Source: Agreia sp. Leaf283
Lineage (GTDB): Bacteria > Actinomycetota > Actinomycetes > Actinomycetales > Microbacteriaceae
Length of the DNA stretch: 64,000 nucleotides
Direction of reading: 5' to 3'
NCBI RefSeq assembly: GCF_001422485.1
Contig: NZ_LMNF01000002.1
Location: 383,949 to 447,948, forward strand
The notes beneath the pieces were generated by a model. That model did not search any database and had not been told where the DNA came from. It was given only the letters and a program-made list of their open reading frames with translations. Below, piece after piece: positions 42,048 to 51,395 of this stretch. The translations under genes and the position numbers were made by a program. Each line of letters begins with the position of its first letter. Within the stretch, counting starts at the first letter, position 1.

Positions 42048-42917
42048 ATGCGTCGTCTTCTCGTCGCCCTGTGCGGAATGCTCCTGGTCGGGCTCGTCGT
42101 CGTGGCTTGCGGGCAGGCGTGGTCGGGCCGCAACGACGCGGACCGGGTCGCCGCCGCATCCGCCGCACTGCCACCGAAACAGGCGCTCGTCGCCGGTGTC
42201 ACCTCCGAGGTCTTCTCGAGCGCGGAGAAGGCCTCCGACGTGCAGGTGCTCTTCATTCACGGGGGCTCGTACGTGCATGAGGCCTCGGCGCTGCACGCCC
42301 CGTTCTTCGATCGGATCCTCGACACCGTCGATGCGACCATCACGATGCCGATCTACGCCCTTGCGCCGGAGCACGGCTACCGGGTCGCGTACGAGCAGAT
42401 CATGGATGTCTACCTCGAGCTCCGCAGATCGCATCCCGATTCGCCGATCGTGCTGATGGGCGGTTCCGCCGGCGGCGGCTTGGCTCTCGGATTCGCGGAG
42501 AGCCTGCTCGAGGAGGGAATCGCCCAGCCCGATCGCATCGTGCTGCTCTCGCCCTGGCTCGATCTGACCCTGACGAATCCCGCCATCCCCGCGATCGACA
42601 CGACAGACGTGCTGCTCGACCGAGACGCGCTGGTGCCGAACGGCCTCGCCTGGGCCCACGGCGACGATCCGTCCGGGTACCGGCTGAGCCCGGTGAACGG
42701 CACCCTCACCGGCCTCGCACCGACCACCGTGCTCGCCGGCACGAACGACATCCTCTATCCGGACACACTCGTGCTCGAGACCCGCGCCGAGGCCGCCGGC
42801 GTCGACTTCGAGCTCACGAGTTTCTCGGGTGCCGACCACATCTTCGCCATGACGCCGGGGGCCGCGGGCGACGAGGCCCGGGCGATCGTCGAGTCGATCA
42901 TCGGATCGCTCGGCTGA
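42048..42917 (+). CDS. Alpha/beta hydrolase (HSL-like esterase) with lipoprotein signal
   Basis: A 289-aa protein with a lipoprotein signal peptide: hydrophobic GMLLVGLVVVACGQA, where the Cys after VVA fits a lipobox. It is therefore expected to be anchored on the outer face of the membrane. The hydrolase part has the HGG oxyanion motif in FIHGGSYVHEAS and the nucleophile in LMGGSAGGGLALGF (GxSxG); Asp is near TNDILYPDT and His in GADHIFAM. It belongs to the hormone-sensitive-lipase-like group; substrates are short esters. ATG at 42048 has a GGACGG site 9 nt upstream; a GTG at 42042 is possible. Confidence 0.88.
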   Translation: MRRLLVALCGMLLVGLVVVACGQAWSGRNDADRVAAASAALPPKQALVAGVTSEVFSSAEKASDVQVLFIHGGSYVHEASALHAPFFDRILDTVDATITMPIYALAPEHGYRVAYEQIMDVYLELRRSHPDSPIVLMGGSAGGGLALGFAESLLEEGIAQPDRIVLLSPWLDLTLTNPAIPAIDTTDVLLDRDALVPNGLAWAHGDDPSGYRLSPVNGTLTGLAPTTVLAGTNDILYPDTLVLETRAEAAGVDFELTSFSGADHIFAMTPGAAGDEARAIVESIIGSLG

Positions 42918-42929
42918 ACGGAGCGGGCA

Positions 42930-42971
42930 TCACTGCTCGTTGTGGGTCGGTCACTGCTCGTTGTGAGTCAC
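42930..42971 (-). repeat. 21-bp tandem duplication containing the stop of the aldo/keto reductase
   Basis: Minus-strand copies 42951-42971 and 42930-42950 agree at about 19 of 21 positions (core CACAACGAGCAGTGA). The first copy holds the last six codons and stop of the aldo/keto reductase; the second repeats them in the same frame after the stop. Confidence 0.86.
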
Positions 42972-43790
42972 CGGGTCGCCGCCGAACAGCCTGCCGTCCG
43001 GACGACCAAGCAGGGTGATCTCCTCGATCTCCTCAGAGGTGAGCTCGAAGCCGAAGATGTCGAGGTTCTGGGCCTGCCTCGCCGGGTCGGCCGACTTCGG
43101 CAGCGGCACACTGCCGAGCTGCACGTGCCAGCGCAGAACGACCTGGGCCTCCGTCACTCCATGCGTCCTGGCCGCGCGAACGATCACCGGCGAGGTGAGC
43201 ACGTCGGATCCCTTGCCGAGCGGGCTCCACGACTCGGTGCGGATGTTGTGCAGCTCGTGGAACTCGCGCAGTGCGAGCTGCGGGAAGTACGGATGCAGCT
43301 CCACCTGGTTCACGGTGGGAAGAACGCCCGTCTCGGACTGCAGCCGCGTCAGGTACTCCTCGGTGAAGTTGGAGACGCCGATCGAGCGGGCGAGGCCCTG
43401 TTCGTGCAGATGCACCATGGCCCGCCAGCTGTCGACGTACCGGTCGTCGCCCGGGTTCGGCCAGTGGATGAGGTAGAGGTCGATGCGCTCGAGCCCGAGC
43501 CTGTCGAGCGACGACTGGAACGAGGCGAGCGTGCTCTCGTAGCCGTGGTCTCGCCCGGGCAGCTTCGTCGTGACGACGATCTCGTCGCGAGGTATCCCTG
43601 CGGTGCGGATCGCCTCGCCGACGGCATCCTCGTTTCCGTAGTTCACGGCACTGTCGACCAGCCGGTAGCCGGCCCTGAGCCCCGCGCTCACGGCGGCGAC
43701 CGCATCCGGACCCTTGAGCGGGTAGGTTCCCAGCCCCACGGCGGGAAGAGAATTGCCGTCGGCCAGCAGGTGTGTGGGTGCACTCGTCAT
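42951..43790 (-). CDS. Aldo/keto reductase (AKR5-type)
   Basis: A 279-aa NADPH-dependent reductase of the AKR5 group. The catalytic tetrad shows LVDSAVNYGNEDAVGEAIRT (Asp and Tyr of YGNE), VVTTKLPGRDHGY (Lys) and LYLIHWPNPGDDRYVDSWRA (His of IHWP). The cofactor Lys-Ser-Arg-like loop SVPLPKSADPARQAQN and GFELTSEEIEEI close the barrel. Members reduce 2,5-diketo-D-gluconate, aldehydes and ketones. ATG at 43788-43790. It is divergent from the maltokinase-like gene. Its stop codon lies in a 21-bp tandem duplication. Confidence 0.94.
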   Translation of the reverse strand: MTSAPTHLLADGNSLPAVGLGTYPLKGPDAVAAVSAGLRAGYRLVDSAVNYGNEDAVGEAIRTAGIPRDEIVVTTKLPGRDHGYESTLASFQSSLDRLGLERIDLYLIHWPNPGDDRYVDSWRAMVHLHEQGLARSIGVSNFTEEYLTRLQSETGVLPTVNQVELHPYFPQLALREFHELHNIRTESWSPLGKGSDVLTSPVIVRAARTHGVTEAQVVLRWHVQLGSVPLPKSADPARQAQNLDIFGFELTSEEIEEITLLGRPDGRLFGGDPVTHNEQ

Positions 43791-43857
43791 GCTTCGAGCC
43801 TAATCCCGTGCGGGCAAGCCCCCCTGACTCGCACCGTGCCCGAGGTAGGGTCAAGGA

Positions 43858-45282
43858 ATGACCGCTGGTGTTGTCCGTCCTGATCGCCGTCCGAACACCC
43901 TCCCCGAATGGGTCGCGCGTCAGCGCTGGTACCAGAGCGCAGGGTCGAATCCCGACCTCGCGCTCGTGGGCGAATGGCTGCTGCCACCCGGGCCCGACGG
44001 CACCGCCTTCGTCACGCACCTGCTGCGCGACAGTTCGGGCGCGGCATCCACGCTGTACCAGGTGCCCCTCGCCTATCGTTCCGCGCCGAGACCGGATGCG
44101 GCGGAGGCGACCCTCGTCGGCACGGTCGACGGCATCGTCGACGACGCGCCGGCCACGCTCTGGGTGTACGACGCCCCGCACGATCCCGCCTACTGCGCGA
44201 CCCTTCTGGAGTTCATCCTCGACGGAGGCGTCGGGGTGCAGAGCGAGCGCTCGTCGGGTGCGTCCGCTGCCGGTCATCGCCATCCCACGGCCTCGCACTC
44301 GTCGTTCGCTCACTCACAGGTTCTCCGGGGCGAGCAGTCGAACACCTCGATCATCTTCGACACGGTCGATGCCTCCGGCGAGCCGTCCCTTCCCATCATC
44401 TGCAAGGTCTTCCGAACGCTGCACCACGGAGAGAACCCCGACATCATCGTGCAGTCGGCGCTCGCGGAGGCCGGGTGCACACTCGTTCCGCCGTCTGTGG
44501 GATTCGTCTCGGGCACCTGGCGCGCCGAAGCATCACCCGACTCGCCGATCGACGGCGGCCACCTCGCCTTCGCGCAGCGGTTCCTCCCCGGTGTGCGCGA
44601 CGCGTGGCGCGTGGCGCTCGACGCGGTCGAGCAGAACGAGGACTTCTCCGATCGGGCTCGCAGCCTCGGGGCCGCGACGGCCGAGGTGCACGCCGTGCTC
44701 GCCGACATCATGCCGACGGTGGCCGCGACGGCCGAGGAGCGGGCGGGGGTGGCCTCCCGCATGCGCCGCCGCCTGGGCGCCGCCGTCGCCGAGGTGCCCG
44801 AACTGGGCGTCTACGCATCGGCGGTCGACGCGATCATCACCGGAGCGGAGTCGGCCGAGTGGCCGAGGCTTCAACGCATCCACGGCGACTACCACCTGGG
44901 ACAGGTGGTCGCGGTGCCCGATCGGGGGTGGGTGCTCCTCGACTTCGAAGGCGAGCCGCTCAGGCCGCTGGCGGAGAGATCGCGCCCCGATCTGACCCTG
45001 CGCGATGTCGCCGGGATGCTCAGGTCGTTCGACTATGTGGCCGGATCCTTCGAGCAGTCGCACCCCGGAGCATCCGCCGAAAGCTGGGCGCAGGCCTCGC
45101 GAACGGCGTTCCTCGAGGGATACTCCGACCGGGCCGGAGTCGACATCAAGCGTTTCCGGGTTCTGCTCGACGCGTTCGAAATCGACAAGGCCCTCTACGA
45201 GTCCATCTACGAGGCACGCAACCGCCCCGCCTGGCTGCCGATCCCCGTCACCGCCATCTCGAGGCTGGTGACCCTGATATGA
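43858..45282 (+). CDS. Maltokinase-like phosphotransferase (Mak/Pep2 family)
   Basis: A 474-aa kinase with a helical N-terminal cap (LPEWVARQRWYQSAGSNPDL) and an aminoglycoside-phosphotransferase-like core. The catalytic loop is IHGDYHLGQVVAVPDRGWVL followed by LLDFEGEPLRPLAERSRPDL (DFEGEP metal-binding Asp) and TLRDVAGMLRSFDYVAGSFE. The RPD...LRDVAG ending fits maltokinases (ATP + maltose to maltose-1-phosphate for the GlgE pathway) rather than the related glucosamine kinases, which usually have RxxK.SPL. No treS or glgE is in this window, so the assignment rests on motifs only. ATG at 43858. It overlaps the S9 peptidase start by 4 bp. Confidence 0.83.
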   Translation: MTAGVVRPDRRPNTLPEWVARQRWYQSAGSNPDLALVGEWLLPPGPDGTAFVTHLLRDSSGAASTLYQVPLAYRSAPRPDAAEATLVGTVDGIVDDAPATLWVYDAPHDPAYCATLLEFILDGGVGVQSERSSGASAAGHRHPTASHSSFAHSQVLRGEQSNTSIIFDTVDASGEPSLPIICKVFRTLHHGENPDIIVQSALAEAGCTLVPPSVGFVSGTWRAEASPDSPIDGGHLAFAQRFLPGVRDAWRVALDAVEQNEDFSDRARSLGAATAEVHAVLADIMPTVAATAEERAGVASRMRRRLGAAVAEVPELGVYASAVDAIITGAESAEWPRLQRIHGDYHLGQVVAVPDRGWVLLDFEGEPLRPLAERSRPDLTLRDVAGMLRSFDYVAGSFEQSHPGASAESWAQASRTAFLEGYSDRAGVDIKRFRVLLDAFEIDKALYESIYEARNRPAWLPIPVTAISRLVTLI

Positions 45283-47405
45283 CGCGCCTTCCCGACGCCC
45301 CTCGAGCGGAGCGCCGCCCGTCGGAGCGCACCCACCACGGCGATACGGTCATCGACGAGTTCGAATGGCTGCGCCAGAAGGACGACCCGGCGGTTCGCGC
45401 CTATCTCGATGCCGAGAACGAGTTCACCCGTGCATCGACCGCGCATCTCGAGGGACTCCGCCAGTCGATCTTCGACGAGATCAAGGCGCGCACGCTCGAG
45501 ACCGACCTCTCGGTGCCCGTGCGCCATGGCCGATTCTGGTACTACTCCCGCACCGTCGAAGGGCGGCAGTACGGCATCCACTGCCGCATTCCGATCTCCG
45601 GCGACGACGACTGGACGCCACCCGACCTCGCGGCTCACGACGACCGGGAGCAGGTGCTGCTCGACGACAACATCGAGGCAGAGGGAACGGACTTCTACTC
45701 CCTGGGCAGCTTCGACGTGTCTATGGACGGCCGCCTCCTCGCCTATTCGGTCGACACGACGGGCGACGAGCGGTACACGCTCCGCATACGGGATCTCGAC
45801 ACGGGTGCGAACCGGGCCGATGTGGTTCCCGACACCTTCCCCGGTGCCACGTTCTCGCCGGACGCGAGCGTCGTGTTCTACCCGACCGTCGACGACTCGT
45901 GGCGCCCCGACACCATCTGGCGGCACACGGTCGGCACCGATCCGTCCGACGACGTCGCCGTCTTCTCCGAGCCCGACGAGAGGTTCTGGGTCGGTGTCGG
46001 ACTCACCCGGAGCGGCCGCTACCTCGTGCTCGACATCGCCTCGAAGATCACCAGCGAGGTGCGCATCCTCGATACGAACGACGTCGGGGGCGAGTTCCAG
46101 GTCGTATGGCCGCGACGAGAGGGAGTCGAGTACCAGGTCGAGCACGCGGTGATCTCCGGCGAGGACCGCCTGCTCATCGTGCACAACGACGGCGCCGAGG
46201 ACTTCCAGGTGGTCGACGTGCCCGCATCCAGTCCGCACGATGAGACGACCCGGCGAACGGTGGTCGCGCCGAGCCCCGGCCGACGCATCGAGGAGGTCGA
46301 CGCCTTCGCCGATCACCTCACGCTCGAATACCGTCGTGACGGCCTGACGCGCGTGGCCGTCATCCGGCTCGGCGAAGGAGAGAATCCGTTCGGTCCCATC
46401 GAGGAGATCCCCTTCGACGAGGCCCTCTTCCAGGTGGGCACCGGAGGAAATCCCGAGTGGACACAGCACACGGTGCGGCTCGGCTACACCTCATTCGTGA
46501 CCCCGTCGACCGTCTTCGACTACTCCGTGACCGACGGCTCGATGACGCTGCTGAAGCGTCAGTCCGTTCAGGGCGACTACGACCCGCTCGACTACGAGCA
46601 GGAGCGCGTCTGGGCGACGGCGGACGACGGCGCGCGCATTCCCGTCTCCATCGTGCGACGTCGGGTCGACGAGCACGGGATGCCGCGGCCGACGCTCCTC
46701 TACGGTTACGGCTCGTACGAGGCGAGCATCGATCCCGGCTTCTCCGTGCCGAGGCTCTCCCTGCTCGATCGAGGCGTGGTCTTCGCCATCGCTCACGTGC
46801 GCGGCGGCGGCGAGCTCGGCCGCCACTGGTACGAGCAGGGCAAGACGCTCACGAAGAAGAACACCTTCACCGACTTCGTCGCCGTGGCCGACGAACTCAT
46901 CCGTTCCGGCAGGACGACGGCGGATCTGATGGTCGCCCAGGGCGGAAGCGCCGGCGGACTGCTCATGGGTGCGGTCGCGAACATGGCGCCCGACCGCTTC
47001 GCCGGGATCCTTGCCCAGGTGCCGTTCGTCGACGCGCTGACCTCGATCCTCGACCCCGATCTCCCCCTGACGGTCATCGAGTGGGACGAGTGGGGGGACC
47101 CGCTGCACGACGCCGAGGTCTACGCCTACATGAAGTCGTATTCGCCCTACGAGAACGTGCGCGACGACGTCGCCTATCCGCCGATCCTTGCTGTGACGAG
47201 CCTCAACGACACCCGCGTGCTGTACGTCGAGCCCGCCAAATGGACCGCGCGGCTCCGCCAGGCGGGCGCGCCCGTGCTTCTTCTCACCGAGATGACCGCC
47301 GGGCACGGCGGCGTCAGCGGGCGCTATGAGCGCTGGAAGGAAGTCGCCGAGGAGTACGCCTGGGTGCTCGATCGCCTCGGGCTGGCGGCTGCGACGCCGG
47401 TCTGA
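45279..47405 (+). CDS. Prolyl oligopeptidase family (S9A) serine peptidase
   Basis: A 708-aa peptidase of the prolyl oligopeptidase/oligopeptidase B family. N-terminal beta-propeller region (about residues 60-400) is followed by an alpha/beta hydrolase domain with the nucleophile in AQGGSAGGLLMGAV (GGSAGG), the Asp near TSLNDTRVLYVEP and the His in MTAGHGGVSGRYERW. AHVRGGGELGRHWYEQGKTL is the usual substrate-gating region of protease II. There is no signal peptide. ATG at 45279 overlaps the maltokinase stop. A longer in-frame ORF extending to 43908 is a shadow of the kinase gene. It likely cleaves short peptides after Arg/Lys or Pro. Confidence 0.95.
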   Translation: MTRLPDAPRAERRPSERTHHGDTVIDEFEWLRQKDDPAVRAYLDAENEFTRASTAHLEGLRQSIFDEIKARTLETDLSVPVRHGRFWYYSRTVEGRQYGIHCRIPISGDDDWTPPDLAAHDDREQVLLDDNIEAEGTDFYSLGSFDVSMDGRLLAYSVDTTGDERYTLRIRDLDTGANRADVVPDTFPGATFSPDASVVFYPTVDDSWRPDTIWRHTVGTDPSDDVAVFSEPDERFWVGVGLTRSGRYLVLDIASKITSEVRILDTNDVGGEFQVVWPRREGVEYQVEHAVISGEDRLLIVHNDGAEDFQVVDVPASSPHDETTRRTVVAPSPGRRIEEVDAFADHLTLEYRRDGLTRVAVIRLGEGENPFGPIEEIPFDEALFQVGTGGNPEWTQHTVRLGYTSFVTPSTVFDYSVTDGSMTLLKRQSVQGDYDPLDYEQERVWATADDGARIPVSIVRRRVDEHGMPRPTLLYGYGSYEASIDPGFSVPRLSLLDRGVVFAIAHVRGGGELGRHWYEQGKTLTKKNTFTDFVAVADELIRSGRTTADLMVAQGGSAGGLLMGAVANMAPDRFAGILAQVPFVDALTSILDPDLPLTVIEWDEWGDPLHDAEVYAYMKSYSPYENVRDDVAYPPILAVTSLNDTRVLYVEPAKWTARLRQAGAPVLLLTEMTAGHGGVSGRYERWKEVAEEYAWVLDRLGLAAATPV

Positions 47406-47473
47406 AATACCGTCGAATCTGCGCGCCGTTTACCCATCGTTCAGTCGGACATGGTTAATTAGGTGCAACCGCA

Positions 47474-47494
47474 CGGAGGTCGAGCGAACCTCCG
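47474..47494. promoter_or_regulatory. Inverted repeat upstream of the CpdA-like gene
   Basis: CGGAGGT (47474-47480) pairs with ACCTCCG (47488-47494) around a 7-nt loop, 20 bp before the ATG of the phosphodiesterase. It could be a terminator for the S9 peptidase gene or an operator. The 109-bp gap holds nothing else I recognise except an AT-rich stretch around 47440-47462. Confidence 0.4.
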
Positions 47495-47513
47495 GCATAC
47501 ACCCGAGGTTGAC

Positions 47514-48470
47514 ATGTCTGTCAGAACCGCCGAGTACGCCCGCCCCGATCACTTCATTCTGCACCTGAGTGACACACACTTCATCGGCGGTGACGGCCTT
47601 CTCTACGGGGCCGTCGACGCCGAGGCACACCTTGCCCAGCTGCTCGACGAACTCGAGAGCTCAGGGGCCCGTCCCGAGGCCATCGTCTTCACGGGTGATC
47701 TCGCCGACAAGGGCGATCCCCGCGCATACGAGAAGCTGCGTGCCATGGTCGAGCCCGTCGCCGCTCGGCTCGGCGCCCAGCTCATCTGGGTGATGGGCAA
47801 TCACGACAACCGGGCGTCCTTCCGCGCGGGCCTGCTGGGTCAGCTGCCCTCGATGAAGCCGATCGACCGGGTGCACGACGTCAACGGGCTGAGGATCATC
47901 GCGCTCGACTCGAGCGTGCCCGGTGCCCACCACGGCGAGATCGCGCCCGAGCAGCTGGACTGGCTGGCAGAGGAGCTCTCCTCCCCCGCGCCGCACGGCA
48001 CGATCCTCGCCCTGCACCACCCTCCCGTTCCGAGCGTCCTAGACCTCGCCGTGCTCGTGGAGCTTCGAGACCAGTCGGCCTTGGCCGAGGTGCTCGAGGG
48101 ATCCGACGTGCGATCGATCCTGGCCGGCCACCTCCACTACTCGAGCACGGCCACGTTTGCCGGAATCCCCGTCTCTGTGGCATCGGCGACCTGCTACACC
48201 CAAGACCTCAACGTGCCCGTCGGCGGAACACGGGCGCGCGACGGGGCGCAGGGGTTCAACCTCGTTCACGTATACGAGAACACGATCCTTCATACCGTCG
48301 TGCCGATCGGCTCCTACAGCACGACGTCGTACACGTCGGCGGAGGAGACCGCTCGCATCCTCGAACGCGAGAACGTCGTCATCCGGCCTGCCCGAGCGAT
48401 CGAGCTGCCTGTCGACGATGTCCTCACCGTTCCGCAACTGGTCGCTCAGGAGCCCGCCCTGGCTCCCTGA
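47514..48470 (+). CDS. Metallophosphoesterase, CpdA-like 3',5'-cyclic-nucleotide phosphodiesterase
   Basis: A 318-aa calcineurin-like phosphoesterase. The metal motifs are in order: [10 protein letters not shown] (DxH), [20 protein letters not shown] (GDxxD), [11 protein letters not shown] (GNHD/E), [20 protein letters not shown] (H) and [14 protein letters not shown] (GHxH). The pattern and the HHPP/PSVLD segment match CpdA/Icc-type cAMP phosphodiesterases. ATG at 47514 with GAGGTTG 5-10 nt upstream. An in-frame start at 47463 is not needed. It is expected to be cytoplasmic. It is convergent with the Stealth gene, 8 bp apart. Confidence 0.9.
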   Translation: MSVRTAEYARPDHFILHLSDTHFIGGDGLLYGAVDAEAHLAQLLDELESSGARPEAIVFTGDLADKGDPRAYEKLRAMVEPVAARLGAQLIWVMGNHDNRASFRAGLLGQLPSMKPIDRVHDVNGLRIIALDSSVPGAHHGEIAPEQLDWLAEELSSPAPHGTILALHHPPVPSVLDLAVLVELRDQSALAEVLEGSDVRSILAGHLHYSSTATFAGIPVSVASATCYTQDLNVPVGGTRARDGAQGFNLVHVYENTILHTVVPIGSYSTTSYTSAEETARILERENVVIRPARAIELPVDDVLTVPQLVAQEPALAP

Positions 48471-48478
48471 GCCGACGG

Positions 48479-50101
48479 TCAGTTCGTCGTCTTCTCCCAC
48501 GGAGCGGCGATCGGGAAGTACTTCTCGAGGAAGTCGACCATCAGCGCGGCGCGCTCCCCCGCGGGAACCTCGGGAAAGCTGCCGTCGTTGAGGCAGAAGA
48601 GATCGTACTGACGACGGCGGAGAAGCGCGGGCAGTCGGCCCAGGCCGCTCTTCAGCGTTGTGTCGACGTAGAGGACCTTCGCGTCCTCCTGGGTGACGGC
48701 GCGCCCCTCGAGCAGTGCGTAGTAGTGGTACAGCGAGTTCGTGACCGAGATGTCGGACTTCGAGCGGAAGCGACTCGCCGCCGTACGCCGGAACTCCTCG
48801 GGGAAGTCGGCCTCGAGCAGCGAGATCACGCTCTTGCGCAGCGGGGCGGGCGTGTGCTCGAGGTGGCGCGTGATCACATGGCCGAACTTCTTGAGCAGCA
48901 GGTCGCGGTTGACTCGGGCGGAGTTCTCGAAGCCGCTGCGGCTCGGATCGCTGAATCCCAGTCCGATGCGCGTGGTCGCCTCGATGAACTTGGTGACGCC
49001 GCCCGACGAGAAGAACATGGAGGGCTGCACAGGCCGACCGAAGAACATGTCGTCGTTGGAGTACAGGAAGTGCTCGCTCAGCCCGGGGATGTTGTGCAGC
49101 TGGCTCTCGACGGCCTGCGAGTTGTGCGTGGGCAGCACCGACGGGTCGGCGAAGAACTGCTCGCTGCGCATCAGCTGCACGCGAGGGTGCTCGTCGAGCC
49201 AGGCGGGTCGCGGCGAGTCCGTCGCGATGAAGATGTTGCGCACCCAGGGTGCGAAGAGGTAGACGGAGCGGAGGGCGTACTTGAGCTCGTCGACCTGGCG
49301 GTAGCGCGCATCCGCCTCGTCGCCCTCGCCGACCACGACGCCCTCCATGCGCGCGGCGCGCGCCTTCTGGTACTCGACATCGTTGCCGTCGACCCAGGAG
49401 AAGACGACGTCGATGTCGAATGTCACGTCTGTGGCGTGCGGTTCGAACATGCCCTGGAACGTGTCCCAGTTGCGGCCGAACAGCTCGACCGTGGCGGGAA
49501 TCGCCTCGACCAGCGGAAGCACGCGGCGGGTCAGGGAGTTCTCGACGGGGCAGATGTAGTCGTCGCCCTCGATGCTCCAGAACTGCAGCTCGATGCCGGT
49601 CGACGACCCGTAGGCGAGACCGCCGAGCGGCTCGAGCCTCGGACGGAAGAGCCGGAAGATCTTCGCCTTGCGCTTCTCGGACAGCAGCCCGTCGCCGAGC
49701 AGCACGGGCGGCCTGCGTCGACCGCCGACCGTTCGCGAGTAGAACGGTTCGTTAGCGCACGCGACCGCGAGGGCCTTCTCCACCCGGCGTCGCAGCGGAG
49801 CATCCACCACGAGCACGGGCCGTTCGTCGTTGCCGCGGACCAGCACGAAGTCGATGCCGGCCGCGATGAACGCGTCGCGGATGAAGAGCAGGTCTTCGAC
49901 GAGCGCCTGATGAGGAGTCAGCGACGTATTGATGAGGGTCGCGAGACCCTTCTTGACGACGACGTCGGGCCTGCCGTGCAGCTCGGGCCACGAGCGGGGT
50001 GCACCGTGCACCCCCGTGGCTGCGGTGAAGAGCTCTTCGGGGGTGAAGGCCTCGACGCTCTCGTCGAGGTCGATGTTGTGAGTGGCGGAGCTTCCGGTCA
50101 A
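48479..50101 (-). CDS. Stealth family sugar phosphotransferase
   Basis: A 540-aa protein with Stealth conserved regions: CR1 DIDVVFSWVDGND (about residue 230), CR2 YRQVDELKYALRSVYLFAPW followed by VRNIFIATDSPRPAWLDEHP and HNIPGLSEHFLYSNDDMFFG, and a later HYYALLEGRAVTQEDAKVLY (CR3/4). Such enzymes transfer sugar-1-phosphates to form phosphodiester-linked surface polysaccharides. The N-terminal ~220 residues are an additional domain of unknown role. A TTG start (50099-50101) is used; GAAAGG lies 12 nt upstream. No capsule genes are adjacent, so the polymer is unknown. Confidence 0.92.
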   Translation of the reverse strand: MTGSSATHNIDLDESVEAFTPEELFTAATGVHGAPRSWPELHGRPDVVVKKGLATLINTSLTPHQALVEDLLFIRDAFIAAGIDFVLVRGNDERPVLVVDAPLRRRVEKALAVACANEPFYSRTVGGRRRPPVLLGDGLLSEKRKAKIFRLFRPRLEPLGGLAYGSSTGIELQFWSIEGDDYICPVENSLTRRVLPLVEAIPATVELFGRNWDTFQGMFEPHATDVTFDIDVVFSWVDGNDVEYQKARAARMEGVVVGEGDEADARYRQVDELKYALRSVYLFAPWVRNIFIATDSPRPAWLDEHPRVQLMRSEQFFADPSVLPTHNSQAVESQLHNIPGLSEHFLYSNDDMFFGRPVQPSMFFSSGGVTKFIEATTRIGLGFSDPSRSGFENSARVNRDLLLKKFGHVITRHLEHTPAPLRKSVISLLEADFPEEFRRTAASRFRSKSDISVTNSLYHYYALLEGRAVTQEDAKVLYVDTTLKSGLGRLPALLRRRQYDLFCLNDGSFPEVPAGERAALMVDFLEKYFPIAAPWEKTTN

Positions 50102-50196
50102 GTAGATATCAAGCCTTTCTGAGCAGTACCCAGGCGGCCCCAGTCTGTGCTGACGACAATTCTATCCTGCGCGGCCGCCCTCGTCGCTCGGTGGTC

Positions 50197-51330
50197 TCAG
50201 AGCCACCCTCGACGCTTGAACATCACGTAGAGCCCGGTCATCGCGACCAGCATGACGCCGATCGTGACCGGGTAGCCGAACTGCCATTGCAGCTCCGGCA
50301 TGGCCGCGAAATTCATGCCGTAGATGCCGGAGATCACGGTCGGCGCGAAGAAGATCGCCGCCCACGCGGAGATCTTCTTCACCTCCTCGTTCTGCCGGTT
50401 GCTGGCCTCGGCGAGAACCTTCATGTCCTCGTTCTGGCGCTGGGCCACCAGGGTCGCATTCACCGCGAGGATCTCGCGGAGAGTGCTGCGGAACCCGTCG
50501 ACGCGATCGTTCACGACCGCCACGTGGTCGGCCACGTCTCGCAGCGCGCGTCGCAGCTCGAGGTTCGTCTCGAACGCGTCGAATCCCTCTCTCAGCGTCT
50601 CGAGCATCCCGACGAGGGGCAGCGTGGCCCTCTGGAAGTCGAGCACCTCCTGCGAGAGCTCGTAGATGCGTCGCGACACCTCGGCGTCGCCGGCGAACAC
50701 CTGGGCCTCGATCTCGTCGATGTCGTTCTCGAGGCCCGACACGACCGGCAGGTACTGGTCGACGACCGCATCGAGGATGCCGTACAGCACCGCGACCGGG
50801 CCGAGGGCGAGCAGCTCCGGCTCCGCCTCCATGCGCTGGCGCACGACGGCGAGGTCGGGCGATTCGCTGTGCCGCACGGAGACGACGAAGTTGGGGCCGA
50901 CGAACAGGTGGAGTTCGCCGAAGTCGACCTCTTCTCGTTCATCGGAGTAGCTGGCAGCGCGGAGGACGACGAAGAGGGTGTTGCCATAGCGCTCGAGCTT
51001 GGGCCGCTGGTGGGCACCGATGGCATCCTCGACCGCGAGAGGGTGCAGATCGAATTCCTTCTGGATGGCTGCGAGCTCGGTCTCGTCGGGCCGGTAGAGC
51101 CCGATCCAGGCCATCGACGAGGCGTACCGGGAGCATCCGGCCAGCGTGTCCTCGAGGCTGGTCGGCGACAGCACGCGACGCCCCTCTGCGTACACGGCGT
51201 TGTCGACGGTGCTGTTGTGCTTGGGATGCGGCTCCGCACTGGGCGGCTGCGCGGGAGGTGCGGGGGTATGCGAACCCGGTCGAAGAGACGACATCACCCG
51301 GAGGGCCTGCGACACACTCGGCTTTTTCAT
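50197..51330 (-). CDS. corA: CorA family magnesium/cobalt transporter
   Basis: A 377-aa pentameric channel protein. The large N-terminal domain (VDFGELHLFVGPNFVVSVRH type alpha/beta fold) is followed by the long stalk helix (QNEDMKVLAEASNRQNEEVK) and two membrane helices at the C-terminus with the YGMNF selectivity motif (GIYGMNFAAMPELQWQFGYP). The terminal helix ends FKRRGWL. ATG at 51328-51330 is preceded by GGAGAGG. The N-terminus carries a Pro/Ser-rich extension of about 50 residues (HTPAPPAQPPSAEPHPKHN). It is divergent from the GHR-like gene. Mg2+ and Co2+/Ni2+ are the typical ions. Confidence 0.95.
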   Translation of the reverse strand: MKKPSVSQALRVMSSLRPGSHTPAPPAQPPSAEPHPKHNSTVDNAVYAEGRRVLSPTSLEDTLAGCSRYASSMAWIGLYRPDETELAAIQKEFDLHPLAVEDAIGAHQRPKLERYGNTLFVVLRAASYSDEREEVDFGELHLFVGPNFVVSVRHSESPDLAVVRQRMEAEPELLALGPVAVLYGILDAVVDQYLPVVSGLENDIDEIEAQVFAGDAEVSRRIYELSQEVLDFQRATLPLVGMLETLREGFDAFETNLELRRALRDVADHVAVVNDRVDGFRSTLREILAVNATLVAQRQNEDMKVLAEASNRQNEEVKKISAWAAIFFAPTVISGIYGMNFAAMPELQWQFGYPVTIGVMLVAMTGLYVMFKRRGWL

Positions 51331-51395
51331 AGTCACCTCTCCAGCACATACCCCGGCAAGGGCGGTTAACCTTGCCACATGGATGTGAACGAGAT

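Noticed and set aside
43908-45278. Upstream extension of the S9 peptidase frame to 1165 codons
   Set aside because: The extra 457 codons lie out of frame inside the maltokinase-like gene and have no domain; the 4-bp overlap start at 45279 is the natural one.
48479-50101. Stealth gene as part of a capsule island
   Set aside because: No neighbouring glycosyltransferase, polymerase or ABC export gene is present.
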